Source: Massilia sp. NR 4-1 (GTDB lineage: Bacteria > Pseudomonadota > Gammaproteobacteria > Burkholderiales > Burkholderiaceae_D). From it: DNA of 64,000 bases. The stretch covers positions 1,116,001 to 1,180,000 of the forward strand of contig NZ_CP012201.1 in assembly GCF_001191005.1 (NCBI RefSeq), read 5' to 3'. Positions 7,605-16,946 of this stretch are shown piece by piece (position 1 is the first letter of the stretch; each line of letters opens with the position of its first letter). The translations under genes and the position numbers were made by a program. A model generated the notes under the pieces. That model was not told where the DNA came from. It ran no database searches and was given only the letters and a program-made list of their open reading frames with translations.

Positions 7605-10565
7605 ATGCGGTTTCGATCGGATTGGGGAAATGCGCTGTTCAGGGCGCAAAGAAGGTCATATACCTTGCTGGCGGTGCTGGCCTGCGCCGGCCTGGGCCGC
7701 GCAGCGATGGCCGACGATATCCGTTACGTCTACGACGAAAGCGGCCGGCTGGTGCAGATGGTGGTGGCGGACGGCTCCAGCGTCGAATACCGCTACGATG
7801 CAGTGGGCAATATCGGCAGCGTTAAAAAGCTCAGTGCCGCCACCCTCGCCATCACCGAGTTCTCGCCCAATTCCGGCGGCGCTGGCGATACGGTGCAGAT
7901 CTATGGCAGCGGTTTCGATCCCAGCCCGGCTGCCAACCTGGTCCGCTTCAACGGCGTCCAGGCCCAGGTACTGAGCGCCAGCAAGGTGGAACTGGGCGTG
8001 GCGGTGCCGGCCGGCGCCGGCAGCGGCAAGATCAGCGTCGCCAATGCCAATGGCACAGCCGACAGCGTCCAGGACTTCAGGATCGGCAACCAGGCCGCGC
8101 CGACCATCACCTCGTTCGCGCCTACCATCGGTGAGCGCGGTACGGTCGTTACCATCGTTGGCAGCAACTTCGCCGCCGAGCGGGCGGGCAACAAGGTCGG
8201 CTTCGGCACCAGGCAGGGCAATGTCAGCGGCGCAGCTACCGGACAGCTGGTCGCCACCGCGCCGGGGGCTGGCGCGTCGGGCAGGATTTCCGTGAGCACG
8301 GTCCAGGGCCGGGCGGTCAGCAGCGCTGAATTCTATGCGGTGCCGGATGGCGTGAACGCAGCCGACATCGAGTACACCGGCCGCCTGCAGGTCGGTGCGC
8401 CGCAGACCGTGACCATCTCCAATCCCGGCAAGAAGGCAATGCTGCTGTTTGATGGCAATCGGCGCGATATGCTGTTCCTGCTGTCCGCCGGCAGCAATTT
8501 TGCCGGCAACGTGAACTTCAACTTCTATCGTAGCGATGGCGTCAGCTTCTTTTTCACGAGCCTGGGCGCCAATAGCGCGGCGGATTTGCCGCCGCTGATG
8601 AGCGGCGGCATTTATACCCTGATTCTTGCTCCCGGCGGCGGCGACAAAGGCAAGATCGACCTGCAACTGAACGCGGAAGCGCGCGGCACCGTGGTGCTGG
8701 ATGGCGATCCGCTGCCGGTGGCGCTGACGCCAGGCCAGAACGGCCGCTATACCTTCGCCGGCCGCGCGGGACAGGGCGTGGGCCTGGGCTTTGTCAATGT
8801 GGCGACGCAGCCGGCGGGCCAAAGCATCAGCTATCGCATCTTTAACCCGGACGGCACCCAGTTCTTCAGCGACAGCTTGAGCAACAATAATATGCTGCCG
8901 CTGCTGCCAGTGAACGGTAATTATGCCTTGCTGCTTGATCCCGCAGGCATGGCCAGCGCCAGCCTGCAACTGCTTGCGTCTTCCGACCTGAGCGGGCAAC
9001 TGGCCGCCGATGGCCCGGCCCTGAGCTTCAACAGCAGCCGTGCCGGCCAGAATGGACGCTATACCTTCAGCGGTACGGCCGGACAGAAATTTTGGCTGAC
9101 CTTCTCCAATGTGGCCTTCCCCGCGGGTGCCAGCGTGCGCGTGCTGAAGCCGGACGGCAGCACGCTTGTCAGCACAGCAGTTGCCACTGCGACGGTGCAC
9201 CTGGATATTCCTGCCTTGCCGGACGACGGCGTGTATGCGGTGCTCATCGATCCAAGTGGCCCCGCCACCGGCAAGGTCGATGTGCAGTTGAAGAAGGTGC
9301 CGGCCGATTACGAGGCGGCGCTGAACATCGATGGCGCGCCGGTCACGCTTGACCTGGCGCTCCACCAGCGCGCCATGCTGAGCTTTAACGGCACAGCGGG
9401 CCAGCGTCTGGGCATCGGCTATAGCGGCGTGAGTACAACGCCGCTCTACCAATCGATGTACTTCACGCTCTTCAAGCCCGACGGCACGGTCCTGGTCAAC
9501 GAAAGCGGCAGCTCGAACGCCAGCACCAATCCGCCAGCCTTGCCGGTGAGCGGCGTGTATAAGCTGGCGCTATCCGGGGTGGCGCCCAACACGGCGTTGA
9601 AGGCGACGGTCACGGTGTCGGCGGATACCCCCGGCTTGCTGAGTGCCGATGCGCCGCCGCTGCAATTCATCAGCACGCGGCCGGGCCAGAACGCGCGCTT
9701 TACCTTCAACGGCAACGCGGGCCAGCTCCTGGGGCTGACTTACTCCGCGTCGACCTTCCCCGGCGGGGCCACCATCTCTGTCTTGCGGCCGGATGGGACC
9801 AGCATGGCGCAAGTCCATTCCACCAGCAGCGCGGACATCGATCTGCCGGCCTTGCCGGCAACAGGCAGCTATACCGTTTTCATCGATCCCGTGAATATCG
9901 CCGTGGGCCAGGCCAATATACAGTTGCGGACTTTGCCGCCCGATAGCATCGGCGCCATTGCCATCGACGGTCCGCCTGTATCGCTCGACCTGCAGGCGCA
10001 CCAGAAAGCGGTGCTCGGTTTCGAGGGGAGCGCCGGCCAGCGCCTGGGCCTCGGTTATACGGGCGTCAGCAGCGTTCCCGCCAACCAGATGGTGTATTAC
10101 CGCATTTACAAGCCAGATGGCAGCCAGCTGTTCAGCGAGAGCTGGAATGGCAACTACAGCAGCGACGTGCCGGCCTTGCCCGTCAGTGGCCGGTATACGC
10201 TGCAAGTGCAGCCGGCCGGAGCGGCGTCGGCCAAGGTGACGCTGGCACTGTCGGCCGATGTGGCGGGCACCTTGGTGCAGGGTGGTCCGGCCGTGCGCTT
10301 TGTCAGCAGCCGCGCGGGCCAGAATGGGCGCTTCACCTTCGCCGCTGCGGTGGGACAGGCAGGATCGTTGCAATTTAGCGGCGGCACCTTCCCGTCTTCG
10401 GCCAGCGTCCTGGTGTTCAGGCCGGATGGCGCCATCGTCGCCAATTCCAGCGTCGGCACCAGCGCCACGCTGAATCTGCCCGCCTCGCCGCTGGCTGGAA
10501 CGTATACCGTTTTCATCAATCCTCCTGCTGCCACCAGCGGGCAGGTCGATATCCAGTTGAAGTGA
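7605..10565 (+). CDS. Cassette 1 protein A: exported YD-motif / IPT-TIG / PPC-repeat protein
   Basis: 986 residues. I chose the ATG at 7605 (MRFRSDWG): AAGGGG lies just upstream, and it gives a signal peptide ending near AAMA-DD. One YD motif follows (RYVYDESGRL ... EYRYDAVGNI, about 37-65). Two IPT/TIG immunoglobulin-like domains come next (about 80-160 and 163-245; TEFSPNSGGAGD, TSFAPTIGERG). Seven beta-sandwich units of ~106 residues fill the rest: one divergent unit plus three pairs of two alternating types. Type-1 units carry LGLGYT..PANQ and type-2 units carry GQNGRYTF; both share KPDGS and LPALP..G.Y and resemble pre-peptidase C-terminal (PPC) domains. No catalytic domain is visible. 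A Rhs gene follows after 58 bases. Probably a surface or secreted adhesin-like partner of the Rhs protein (inference). Confidence 0.85.
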   Translation: MRFRSDWGNALFRAQRRSYTLLAVLACAGLGRAAMADDIRYVYDESGRLVQMVVADGSSVEYRYDAVGNIGSVKKLSAATLAITEFSPNSGGAGDTVQIYGSGFDPSPAANLVRFNGVQAQVLSASKVELGVAVPAGAGSGKISVANANGTADSVQDFRIGNQAAPTITSFAPTIGERGTVVTIVGSNFAAERAGNKVGFGTRQGNVSGAATGQLVATAPGAGASGRISVSTVQGRAVSSAEFYAVPDGVNAADIEYTGRLQVGAPQTVTISNPGKKAMLLFDGNRRDMLFLLSAGSNFAGNVNFNFYRSDGVSFFFTSLGANSAADLPPLMSGGIYTLILAPGGGDKGKIDLQLNAEARGTVVLDGDPLPVALTPGQNGRYTFAGRAGQGVGLGFVNVATQPAGQSISYRIFNPDGTQFFSDSLSNNNMLPLLPVNGNYALLLDPAGMASASLQLLASSDLSGQLAADGPALSFNSSRAGQNGRYTFSGTAGQKFWLTFSNVAFPAGASVRVLKPDGSTLVSTAVATATVHLDIPALPDDGVYAVLIDPSGPATGKVDVQLKKVPADYEAALNIDGAPVTLDLALHQRAMLSFNGTAGQRLGIGYSGVSTTPLYQSMYFTLFKPDGTVLVNESGSSNASTNPPALPVSGVYKLALSGVAPNTALKATVTVSADTPGLLSADAPPLQFISTRPGQNARFTFNGNAGQLLGLTYSASTFPGGATISVLRPDGTSMAQVHSTSSADIDLPALPATGSYTVFIDPVNIAVGQANIQLRTLPPDSIGAIAIDGPPVSLDLQAHQKAVLGFEGSAGQRLGLGYTGVSSVPANQMVYYRIYKPDGSQLFSESWNGNYSSDVPALPVSGRYTLQVQPAGAASAKVTLALSADVAGTLVQGGPAVRFVSSRAGQNGRFTFAAAVGQAGSLQFSGGTFPSSASVLVFRPDGAIVANSSVGTSATLNLPASPLAGTYTVFINPPAATSGQVDIQLK
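8349..10562 (+). repeat. In-gene PPC-like repeat array, 1 divergent unit + 3 pairs
   Basis: Tandem coding repeats of about 318 bases (106 residues) alternate between two types, giving a ~638-base period. Pair starts are marked by xLDGxxLxVxLTPGQNG or IDGxPVxLDLxxHQ (type 1) and DGPxLxFxSxRxGQNxR (type 2). Units within the array are clearly diverged, unlike the fresher array of copy 2. Confidence 0.85.
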
Positions 10566-10623
10566 TGCCAGCCGTTTCGAATTCATGAGAGATCGTGCCA
10601 TGACTGTACGAGGGAATGCTGCC

Positions 10624-13600
10624 ATGCCTGAACGTGAAACGACGAGTCGCCGCCTGCGCTGGCTGTCCGCCTTGCTTCTGCCAGTTCTGCTGACCGCGCC
10701 AGCCGGAGCGCAAAACACCGTATCCCTTGCTGCGCTTCCGAGTCTGCAAAAATTGGCCGCACCGGCGCCGTTGGTGCGACCCGGCCAGAGTGCCACTCAG
10801 TTGCCGGACGGGCGCTGGCTGCTGCTGGGCGGGCAGGGCGTGGACCGGGAAGCCGTGGCTAGCGTGGCACTGCTCGATGCGCAGACTGGAAAGAGCGAGA
10901 AACTGGCAGCGACGCTGTTGCAGGCCCGGCGCGGCCATAGCGCCAGCCTGTTGCCCGATGGCGCCGTACTGGTGCTGGGTGGTGTGGACGGCGCAGGCAA
11001 TGTAGTGGCGCTGGCCGAGCTGCTCGACCTGGATCAAGTCCGTTCCCAGGCCTTGCCGCCGCTGCCGCTGATCGCGCGCAGCGGCCATAGCGCCACGGTG
11101 CTGGCCGATGGTCGCCTGCTGATCGCCGGCGGCGCCGACGCGCGCGGCCAGCCGGTTTACGAGGCGGAAATCTACGACCCGCTCACGCGCCAGGTGGAGC
11201 GCTTCAATCCCAAGCTGGAAAGCGCGCGCCTGCACCATCTGGCCGCCTTGTTGCCCAGCGCCGAGGTGCTGCTGTGGTCCGGCAGCGACGGCGAGAAGCG
11301 CAGCATCGACAGCGGCGAGCTGTATGATCCGGGCAGCCAGCGCTTCAGCAGCGTCAGCGCGGCTGGATTGGGCGAACTGGCGGCGCAGCTGGCCGCACCC
11401 GCGCCACTGGCGCTGGCGGGCAGCCGCCCGGAAGCCGAAGCCAATGCGGCGCCGGTGGACCAGCCCTTCGTCCTGCGCTTCAACCAGGCCATGGATGTGC
11501 GTTCGCTGAACGGCGCCAGCGTCACCCTGTTTGGCCCCCACGGCACGGTGCCGCTGAAAGTGGTGCCGGTGGAGCAGGGCTTGCTGACCTTCGTGAAACC
11601 GGCGCTGGACCTGCTGCCGGATAGTCGCTATACCCTGTTTGTCGACGGCGCGCGCAGCCGCAGCGGCGTGCCGCTGGGCTTTACCTCGCTGGGTTTCAGC
11701 ACCGCGCGCTTGACAGGACCGGCCGGCGGGAATGCGGCTGCTGGGGGCGCAGACGCCGCACCGGTCTCGCTGACGCCTGCTCCAAGCATCGGCCAGGATG
11801 CCAACCGTTCAGGCGGCGGTAGCGCTGGCAGCACTGCTAGCGGCGCGAGCGGCAGCGGTGCCGCCGCCGATGCCGCAACGCAGCCGGCAGCCGCCAGGCA
11901 GTACGGGGCGCTGGAAAAGCAGGCGATGGCCGCAGCGGAAAGCGTGATGCAGAGCGAAGTCTGGCAGCCCGACGACGCCGCCCTGAAAGGCGACTGGCGC
12001 GCCAAGCGCGGTGAGAGCCCCATGCAGAAACTGCCGCCGCTGCAGGCGCTGCCTGGCGAAACGGCGCTGGCCGGCCAGGTGCTGACCATGCATGGCCGAG
12101 GCCTGCGCAATGTGCGCTTGCAGATCGGCGAGCAGACAGTGTTGAGTGACGACACCGGCCGCTTCCTGCTGCGCGGCATTCCGACCGGCGTGCAGGTACT
12201 GAGCATCGACGGTTTCGCCGCCGACAAGGAGGCCACGCGCTACGGCTATTACCAGGTGCGCGTCGACGTCCACCAAGGCAGGACCACGGCCCTCGATTAC
12301 ACCATCTGGAGCAGCCGCCTCGACCCGGCCGGCACCGTGGCCATCGCCTCGCCCAACGACAAGGAAGTGGTGCTGACCTCGCCCCGCATTCCGGGCCTGG
12401 AATTGCGCATCCCGGCCGGCAGCGTGATCCGCGACCGCAGCGGCAAGATCGTGACCGAACTGAATATGACGGCCATCCCGGTGGACCGTCCGCCATTCCC
12501 GCTGCCGAACGCCGATGTGCCGGTCTACTTCACGGTGCAGCCGGGCGGTGCTTCGATCACCAGCACCAACACCCGCAGCCAGCAGGGCGCGCGCCTGATC
12601 TACCCGAACTTCAGCGGTGCCGCGCCCGGCAGCCGTGTCGACTTCTGGAACTACGACGCGCGCGGCAAGGGCTGGTATGTGTACGGCCAGGGCACCGTCA
12701 GCCCGGACGGCAAGCAGGCCATTCCCGATGCCGACGTGAAGATTTACGAATTCACCGGCGCCATGGTCTCCCTCCCCACAAACGGTCCGCCGGAAGGCCC
12801 GCCACCCGGTGGCTGCGGTAGCGGTGGTGGCTGCGACAGCAACCAGCCGCCCCAGCCCAGCGGCTGCGCCGGCGATCCGGTCGATTGCGCCACCGGCCTG
12901 TTCCTGAACGCGGCCACCGATCTGGTGGTGGACGACGTGCTCCCGCTACGCGTGTCGCGCAGCTATCGGCCGCGCGATCCGGCTTCGCGCGGTTTCGGTA
13001 TCGGCGCCAACCTGGAGTACGACTATTTTCTGGTAGGCGACACCAATCCCTGGACATATCAGGAGCTGATTCTGCCCGATGGCGGCAGGCTGCGCTACAA
13101 GCGCATTTCAGCCGGCACCGGCACTGGCGATGCAGTCTACCTGCATACATCGTCTCCCACACGCTACTACGGTTCAGTGCTGCGATATAAGAGCATTAGC
13201 TGCTACTGGGAACTGAAGCTGAAGGATGGCACGGCAATCTGCTTCCCCGATGCGATAAATTCACCGGTGGCGCGCGCGGCGGCGGCCACTTCGCTGAGCG
13301 ACCGTTATGGCAATACGCTGACCTTTACCCGTACCAGCAACAATCTGACGCGGGTCGCGTCGCCGAGCGGCCGCTACATCGATTTCACTTACGACAGTAA
13401 GAACCGCATCACCCAGGCCAGCGACAACGCCGGCCGCACCGTGGGCTATGAGTACGATACGGCCGGCCGCCTCATGAAGGTGACGGATGCACTCGGCCAG
13501 ACCGAGTTGTTTTCCTATGACGCCGCCCACAATATGCTGACGGTGCAGGATAAACGCGGCAATCTGATGGTGAGCAATGTGTATGACGCAAACAACCGTG

Positions 13601-16242
13601 TCAGCAAGCAAACCTATGCCGACGGCAGCACCAACCTCTTCAGCTATACCCTGAATGCGGCCAGCAAGGTAGTGCAGACCGATGTGACCAATGAGCGTGG
13701 CATCGTCAAGCGCATCGAGTTCAGTGCGGCCGGTTATCCGGCGCGCATTACCAATGCGCTTGGCCTGCCGGAACAGCAGATCGAAATCTATGAACGCGAC
13801 CCCGCCAGCAATCTGCTGCTGGCGCGCACCGATCCATTGGGCCGTAAAACCGCTTATGCGTATGATGAGCGCGGCAATTTGCTGACCCAGACCTTCTTTG
13901 CCGGGACCGCGGCGGCGGTCACGACCACCATGACGTATAGCAGCGATTACAATCAGTTGCTGAGCCGGACCGATGGCGCGGGACGCAGCAGCAGCTGGAC
14001 CTATGATGGCCTGGGCAATATGACCGAGATCAAGGATGCCAACGGCAATATCATGCGCACCGCATACAATGGGGCGGGGCAGCCGGTGGAGCTGACCGAC
14101 GCCGAAGGCAAGATCACGCGCCTGTCCTATGACGGTTATGACCTGGCCGGTGTGACCGATGCGCTCGGACACACCAGTATATCCGCCACCGATACGCTGG
14201 GACGGCGCCAGAGCATGTCCGATGCACTGGGCAATCGCACCGTGTTCGAGCAAGATGCCTTGGGCCGCATCACCCGCACTACGAATGCCCTCGACAGCAG
14301 CACCGCCATGGCCTATGACGGCAATGGCAATGGAACCTCGGTCAGGGATGCGAAGTCGAATCTGCACCGCTTCGGCTTCGATAAAAGCAATACCATGAAC
14401 AGCACGACCGATCCGCTGAACCAGGACGAAGCCTTCGAATTCGATGCGGCCCATAATCTGAGCAAGTTCACCGACCGCAAGGGACAGAGCAGCCGCTTGA
14501 GCTACGATGGGCTGGACCGGCTGAAAGGCATCAGCTATGCCGACGGTAGCACCGTCGACTACACTTATGACGCCGGCAACCGCCTGATCCGGATCGCGGA
14601 TAGCCTGAATGGCACCATCACGCGCAGCTACGACAGTTTCGACAATCTGACGCAGGAAACCACGCCCCAGGGCCGCATCGATTACGCCTACGACAAGTAC
14701 GGGCGCCGGACCTCGGTCACAGTGGCCGGCCAGCCCACCATCAGTTATGGCTACGATACCGGTGGACGCCTGATCCGCATCGAGCAGGCGGCCGGGCCGG
14801 CCAACAACAATACCGTGCAGCGGGTCGATTTCACCTACGACCGCAATAACGGCCGCAGCACCACAAGCTATCCAAACGGCGTGGTGCGCAGCAATACCTT
14901 CGACGACGCCGGCCAGTTGCGGACCATCCGCTACAACAAGGCGGACGGCAGCCTGATTGGCGACCTGACGTTCGGCTATGATGCCGCTGGACGGCGCACC
15001 GCCAGCGGCGGCAGCCTGGCGCGCGCCGTGCTGCCGGACGAGGTGAGCGAGTCCACGGTGGATGCCGCCAACCGCCTGGTGAGCTTCAATGGGCACAGCC
15101 TGAGCTACGATCAGAACGGCAATCTGCTGAGCGACGGTACGCAGACCTATGTGTGGAATGCGCGCGACCAGCTGGTGCAGATCAAGACGCAGGATGGGGC
15201 GGAGATTGCCAGCTTCAGTTACGATGCACTGGGACGGCGTCAAAGCAAGACCGTGGCCGGCGTGGGCAGCAGCTATCTGTATGACGGGATCAATATCGTG
15301 CAGGAATTGAATGGGGCCAACGCCAACGGCGGCAACCCGGCCAATGTGCGCGCCAATTATATTGTTGGCGACGTCGATGAAGTGTTTGCCCAGACCAGCG
15401 GCAGCGGCGGCAGCGCGCGCGTGACCAGTTATCTGAGCGACGCCTTGGGTTCGGTGATTCGCCTGACCGATGCGCAGGGCAATAAGGTGGTCGACTATCA
15501 GTATGGACCGTATGGCCAGACCCAGGCCGATGCCGTCCATGCCAATCCTTTCCAGTACACCGGCCGCGAAAACGACGGTACCGGCTTGTATTACTACCGG
15601 GCGCGCTACTATTCGCCGGCCATGGGCCGCTTCATTCAGAGCGATCCGATTGGCCTGGGCGGCGGCATCAATACGTATGGCTACGTGAACGGCGACCCGG
15701 TCAGCAAGGTGGACCCGACCGGCGAATTCGGCGTGATCGGCGGGGTAATCGGCGGCTTGGGCAGCCTGGGATATCAGTTGTACCGCAACGGCGGCAATAT
15801 AGGCTGCGTCAACTGGTGGCAGGTCGGCGCCTGGGCACTCACGGGTTCGGGTGCTGGCATCATGGCGCGCGCGGGGGCAGCCGGCATCGGCAACTTCTTC
15901 TGGAATACCAGCCGCTTCTCGAACATTAGCAGGACCTACTGGGGCGCTCGCGGCGGGGCTGGCGGCATGAGCCTGGACCACTGGTTCTTCCCACAGGCGG
16001 CGGCGCGCAACGGTTCGCTGCCATCAGGCCTGGTCAACGGCGGCTGGAATCTGCTGGAAATGCCGCGGACATTGAACACCTGGTTGGGCTTTGCGCCAGG
16101 CTGGGGAGGCACCCAGGCCACACTGGCCAATGCGGCGCGGGTCGGCATTCAGGTCGGCGTGCCCAGCGTGGCGGCAGGCTCCGGTTATGCCGGTTATCAG
16201 ATCGGGACCAAGGCGCAGCAGGATTCCTGCGGTTGTCAATAA
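10624..16242 (+). CDS. Cassette 1 protein B: Sec-exported Rhs protein with variable C-terminal tip
   Basis: 1872 residues from the ATG at 10624, chosen because CGAGGGA sits 8 bases upstream; in-frame ATGs at 10585 and 10600 would add 13 or 8 residues. In order: signal peptide (LLLPVLLTAPAGAQ); kelch-like repeats (about 45-235; LPDGRWLLLGGQG, LADGRLLIAGGAD); an Ig-like domain (about 255-365); a Gly/Ala/Ser linker; a carboxypeptidase-regulatory-like domain; a ZU5-like region (IPAGSVIRDRSGK, VDFWNYDARGKGWYVYGQG); a Cys-containing PPGGCGSGGGC linker; DUF6531 (GDPVDCATGLF); many YD repeats; and the Rhs core ending SDPIGL near residue 1674. The last ~173 residues (from about 1700) share nothing obvious with copy 2. 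They are Gly-rich and partly hydrophobic, carry SLDHWFFPQ, and end SCGCQ. There is no PAAR or VgrG link. Toxin-like tip inferred. Confidence 0.88.
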   Translation: MPERETTSRRLRWLSALLLPVLLTAPAGAQNTVSLAALPSLQKLAAPAPLVRPGQSATQLPDGRWLLLGGQGVDREAVASVALLDAQTGKSEKLAATLLQARRGHSASLLPDGAVLVLGGVDGAGNVVALAELLDLDQVRSQALPPLPLIARSGHSATVLADGRLLIAGGADARGQPVYEAEIYDPLTRQVERFNPKLESARLHHLAALLPSAEVLLWSGSDGEKRSIDSGELYDPGSQRFSSVSAAGLGELAAQLAAPAPLALAGSRPEAEANAAPVDQPFVLRFNQAMDVRSLNGASVTLFGPHGTVPLKVVPVEQGLLTFVKPALDLLPDSRYTLFVDGARSRSGVPLGFTSLGFSTARLTGPAGGNAAAGGADAAPVSLTPAPSIGQDANRSGGGSAGSTASGASGSGAAADAATQPAAARQYGALEKQAMAAAESVMQSEVWQPDDAALKGDWRAKRGESPMQKLPPLQALPGETALAGQVLTMHGRGLRNVRLQIGEQTVLSDDTGRFLLRGIPTGVQVLSIDGFAADKEATRYGYYQVRVDVHQGRTTALDYTIWSSRLDPAGTVAIASPNDKEVVLTSPRIPGLELRIPAGSVIRDRSGKIVTELNMTAIPVDRPPFPLPNADVPVYFTVQPGGASITSTNTRSQQGARLIYPNFSGAAPGSRVDFWNYDARGKGWYVYGQGTVSPDGKQAIPDADVKIYEFTGAMVSLPTNGPPEGPPPGGCGSGGGCDSNQPPQPSGCAGDPVDCATGLFLNAATDLVVDDVLPLRVSRSYRPRDPASRGFGIGANLEYDYFLVGDTNPWTYQELILPDGGRLRYKRISAGTGTGDAVYLHTSSPTRYYGSVLRYKSISCYWELKLKDGTAICFPDAINSPVARAAAATSLSDRYGNTLTFTRTSNNLTRVASPSGRYIDFTYDSKNRITQASDNAGRTVGYEYDTAGRLMKVTDALGQTELFSYDAAHNMLTVQDKRGNLMVSNVYDANNRVSKQTYADGSTNLFSYTLNAASKVVQTDVTNERGIVKRIEFSAAGYPARITNALGLPEQQIEIYERDPASNLLLARTDPLGRKTAYAYDERGNLLTQTFFAGTAAAVTTTMTYSSDYNQLLSRTDGAGRSSSWTYDGLGNMTEIKDANGNIMRTAYNGAGQPVELTDAEGKITRLSYDGYDLAGVTDALGHTSISATDTLGRRQSMSDALGNRTVFEQDALGRITRTTNALDSSTAMAYDGNGNGTSVRDAKSNLHRFGFDKSNTMNSTTDPLNQDEAFEFDAAHNLSKFTDRKGQSSRLSYDGLDRLKGISYADGSTVDYTYDAGNRLIRIADSLNGTITRSYDSFDNLTQETTPQGRIDYAYDKYGRRTSVTVAGQPTISYGYDTGGRLIRIEQAAGPANNNTVQRVDFTYDRNNGRSTTSYPNGVVRSNTFDDAGQLRTIRYNKADGSLIGDLTFGYDAAGRRTASGGSLARAVLPDEVSESTVDAANRLVSFNGHSLSYDQNGNLLSDGTQTYVWNARDQLVQIKTQDGAEIASFSYDALGRRQSKTVAGVGSSYLYDGINIVQELNGANANGGNPANVRANYIVGDVDEVFAQTSGSGGSARVTSYLSDALGSVIRLTDAQGNKVVDYQYGPYGQTQADAVHANPFQYTGRENDGTGLYYYRARYYSPAMGRFIQSDPIGLGGGINTYGYVNGDPVSKVDPTGEFGVIGGVIGGLGSLGYQLYRNGGNIGCVNWWQVGAWALTGSGAGIMARAGAAGIGNFFWNTSRFSNISRTYWGARGGAGGMSLDHWFFPQAAARNGSLPSGLVNGGWNLLEMPRTLNTWLGFAPGWGGTQATLANAARVGIQVGVPSVAAGSGYAGYQIGTKAQQDSCGCQ

Positions 16243-16604
16243 TGCGTGCGATCTGCATTCGTTGCGGTCATGAGAAAGACAGTCTGCCGGAACGCTGCCC
16301 GTCCTGTGGTTTTGCCCCGCGCAGCGACGAGGATAAGGCGCGCGCCCTGATCCTCTCGCTCGATTACGAAATCGGCGGCGAGTACCGCGGCAAAAGCAAG
16401 GAGGAATTGCGCGCGATCGGCGCTGCCATCGCCCAAGGCCAGCCCTATGCCTTCGATGAAGCCGAGGTGAGGTCGGTGCTTGCCTATGCGCGCGCGGTGC
16501 TGAACATCCCACCGCGCAAACTGCTGCTGGATGGCGTGCGTTGGCTGGTGCCGCCCCTGCTTCTGCTGGCTCTGATCTATCTGCTTCTGTTTGTCAAACG
16601 CTAG
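16242..16604 (+). CDS. Cassette 1 protein C: small zinc-ribbon protein with C-terminal membrane helix, candidate immunity protein
   Basis: 120 residues. The start ATG shares one base with the Rhs stop codon (TAATG), so translation is probably coupled. CIRCG (Cys5, Cys8) and CPSCG (Cys19, Cys22) form a zinc ribbon. A charged middle follows, and residues about 97-117 (VPPLLLLALIYLLLFV) form one membrane helix with a Lys-Arg tail. In Rhs loci the gene directly after the variable tip normally encodes the cognate immunity protein. Copy 2 has an unrelated gene at the same place, as expected for tip-specific immunity. I know no named family for it. The membrane anchor would suit protection against a toxin acting at the inner membrane (inference). 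Confidence 0.75.
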   Translation: MRAICIRCGHEKDSLPERCPSCGFAPRSDEDKARALILSLDYEIGGEYRGKSKEELRAIGAAIAQGQPYAFDEAEVRSVLAYARAVLNIPPRKLLLDGVRWLVPPLLLLALIYLLLFVKR

Positions 16605-16946
16605 GCGTGGCGAGTTCCTGCGAGACTTAGCATGCGCAAGTTACGGCGCCGGCGGCACCGGATTTTTCGCTGTATGTATTCCCTCGTTTTCATTGTCCGT
16701 CGACCCAGCTCAGCAGTGTTTCTACACCAGCTTTCTGGAGAAAATGCTCTCCATTTCTCACGGAAACTATGTTTTTTTCGTAATGTTGTACGTTTACCAT
16801 GCAGTTGGCTCTGTAACAAGTTTTCTCTTGATCGTGCTCCGAACTCCATGCAAAGCTATGTCAAGTTCTTAATTTCCTCAGGGAAATTGCCATATTTTTC
16901 CCGTTGATTGGTTTTTGGCCAGTTTTATTGCGAAGGGGTGGCGGCA
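16605..16946 (+). promoter_or_regulatory. Junction between cassettes: duplication scar and leader of the second cassette
   Basis: No gene is present in these 342 bases. The left part (about 16627-16690) is a remnant of the peroxidase 5' end. The rest is the second copy of the cassette leader, carrying the same conserved blocks as 7337-7604. AATTTCC-TCAG-GGAAATT at 16871-16888 is the counterpart of the hairpin at 7531-7546, with the loop changed from TTGT to TCAG and one more base pair. Confidence 0.6.
16627..16690 (-). pseudogene. 5' remnant of the di-haem cytochrome c peroxidase gene
   Basis: On the minus strand this stretch reads approximately QRKIRCRRRRNLRMLSLAG, against QREIWRRLRRNLRMLSLGG at the N-terminus of the peroxidase encoded at 6209-7336. 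On the plus strand CTTAGCATGCGCA is identical at both places. Only ~20 codons survive and no haem motif is present. The order remnant, leader, gene A is the same as at the intact locus, so the scrap was carried along when the cassette was duplicated. Confidence 0.75.

Noticed and set aside
13261..15981. Antisense open frame of ~900 codons opposite the first Rhs gene
   Set aside because: Same reason: a compositional shadow of the Rhs YD repeats, no ribosome site or recognisable motif.
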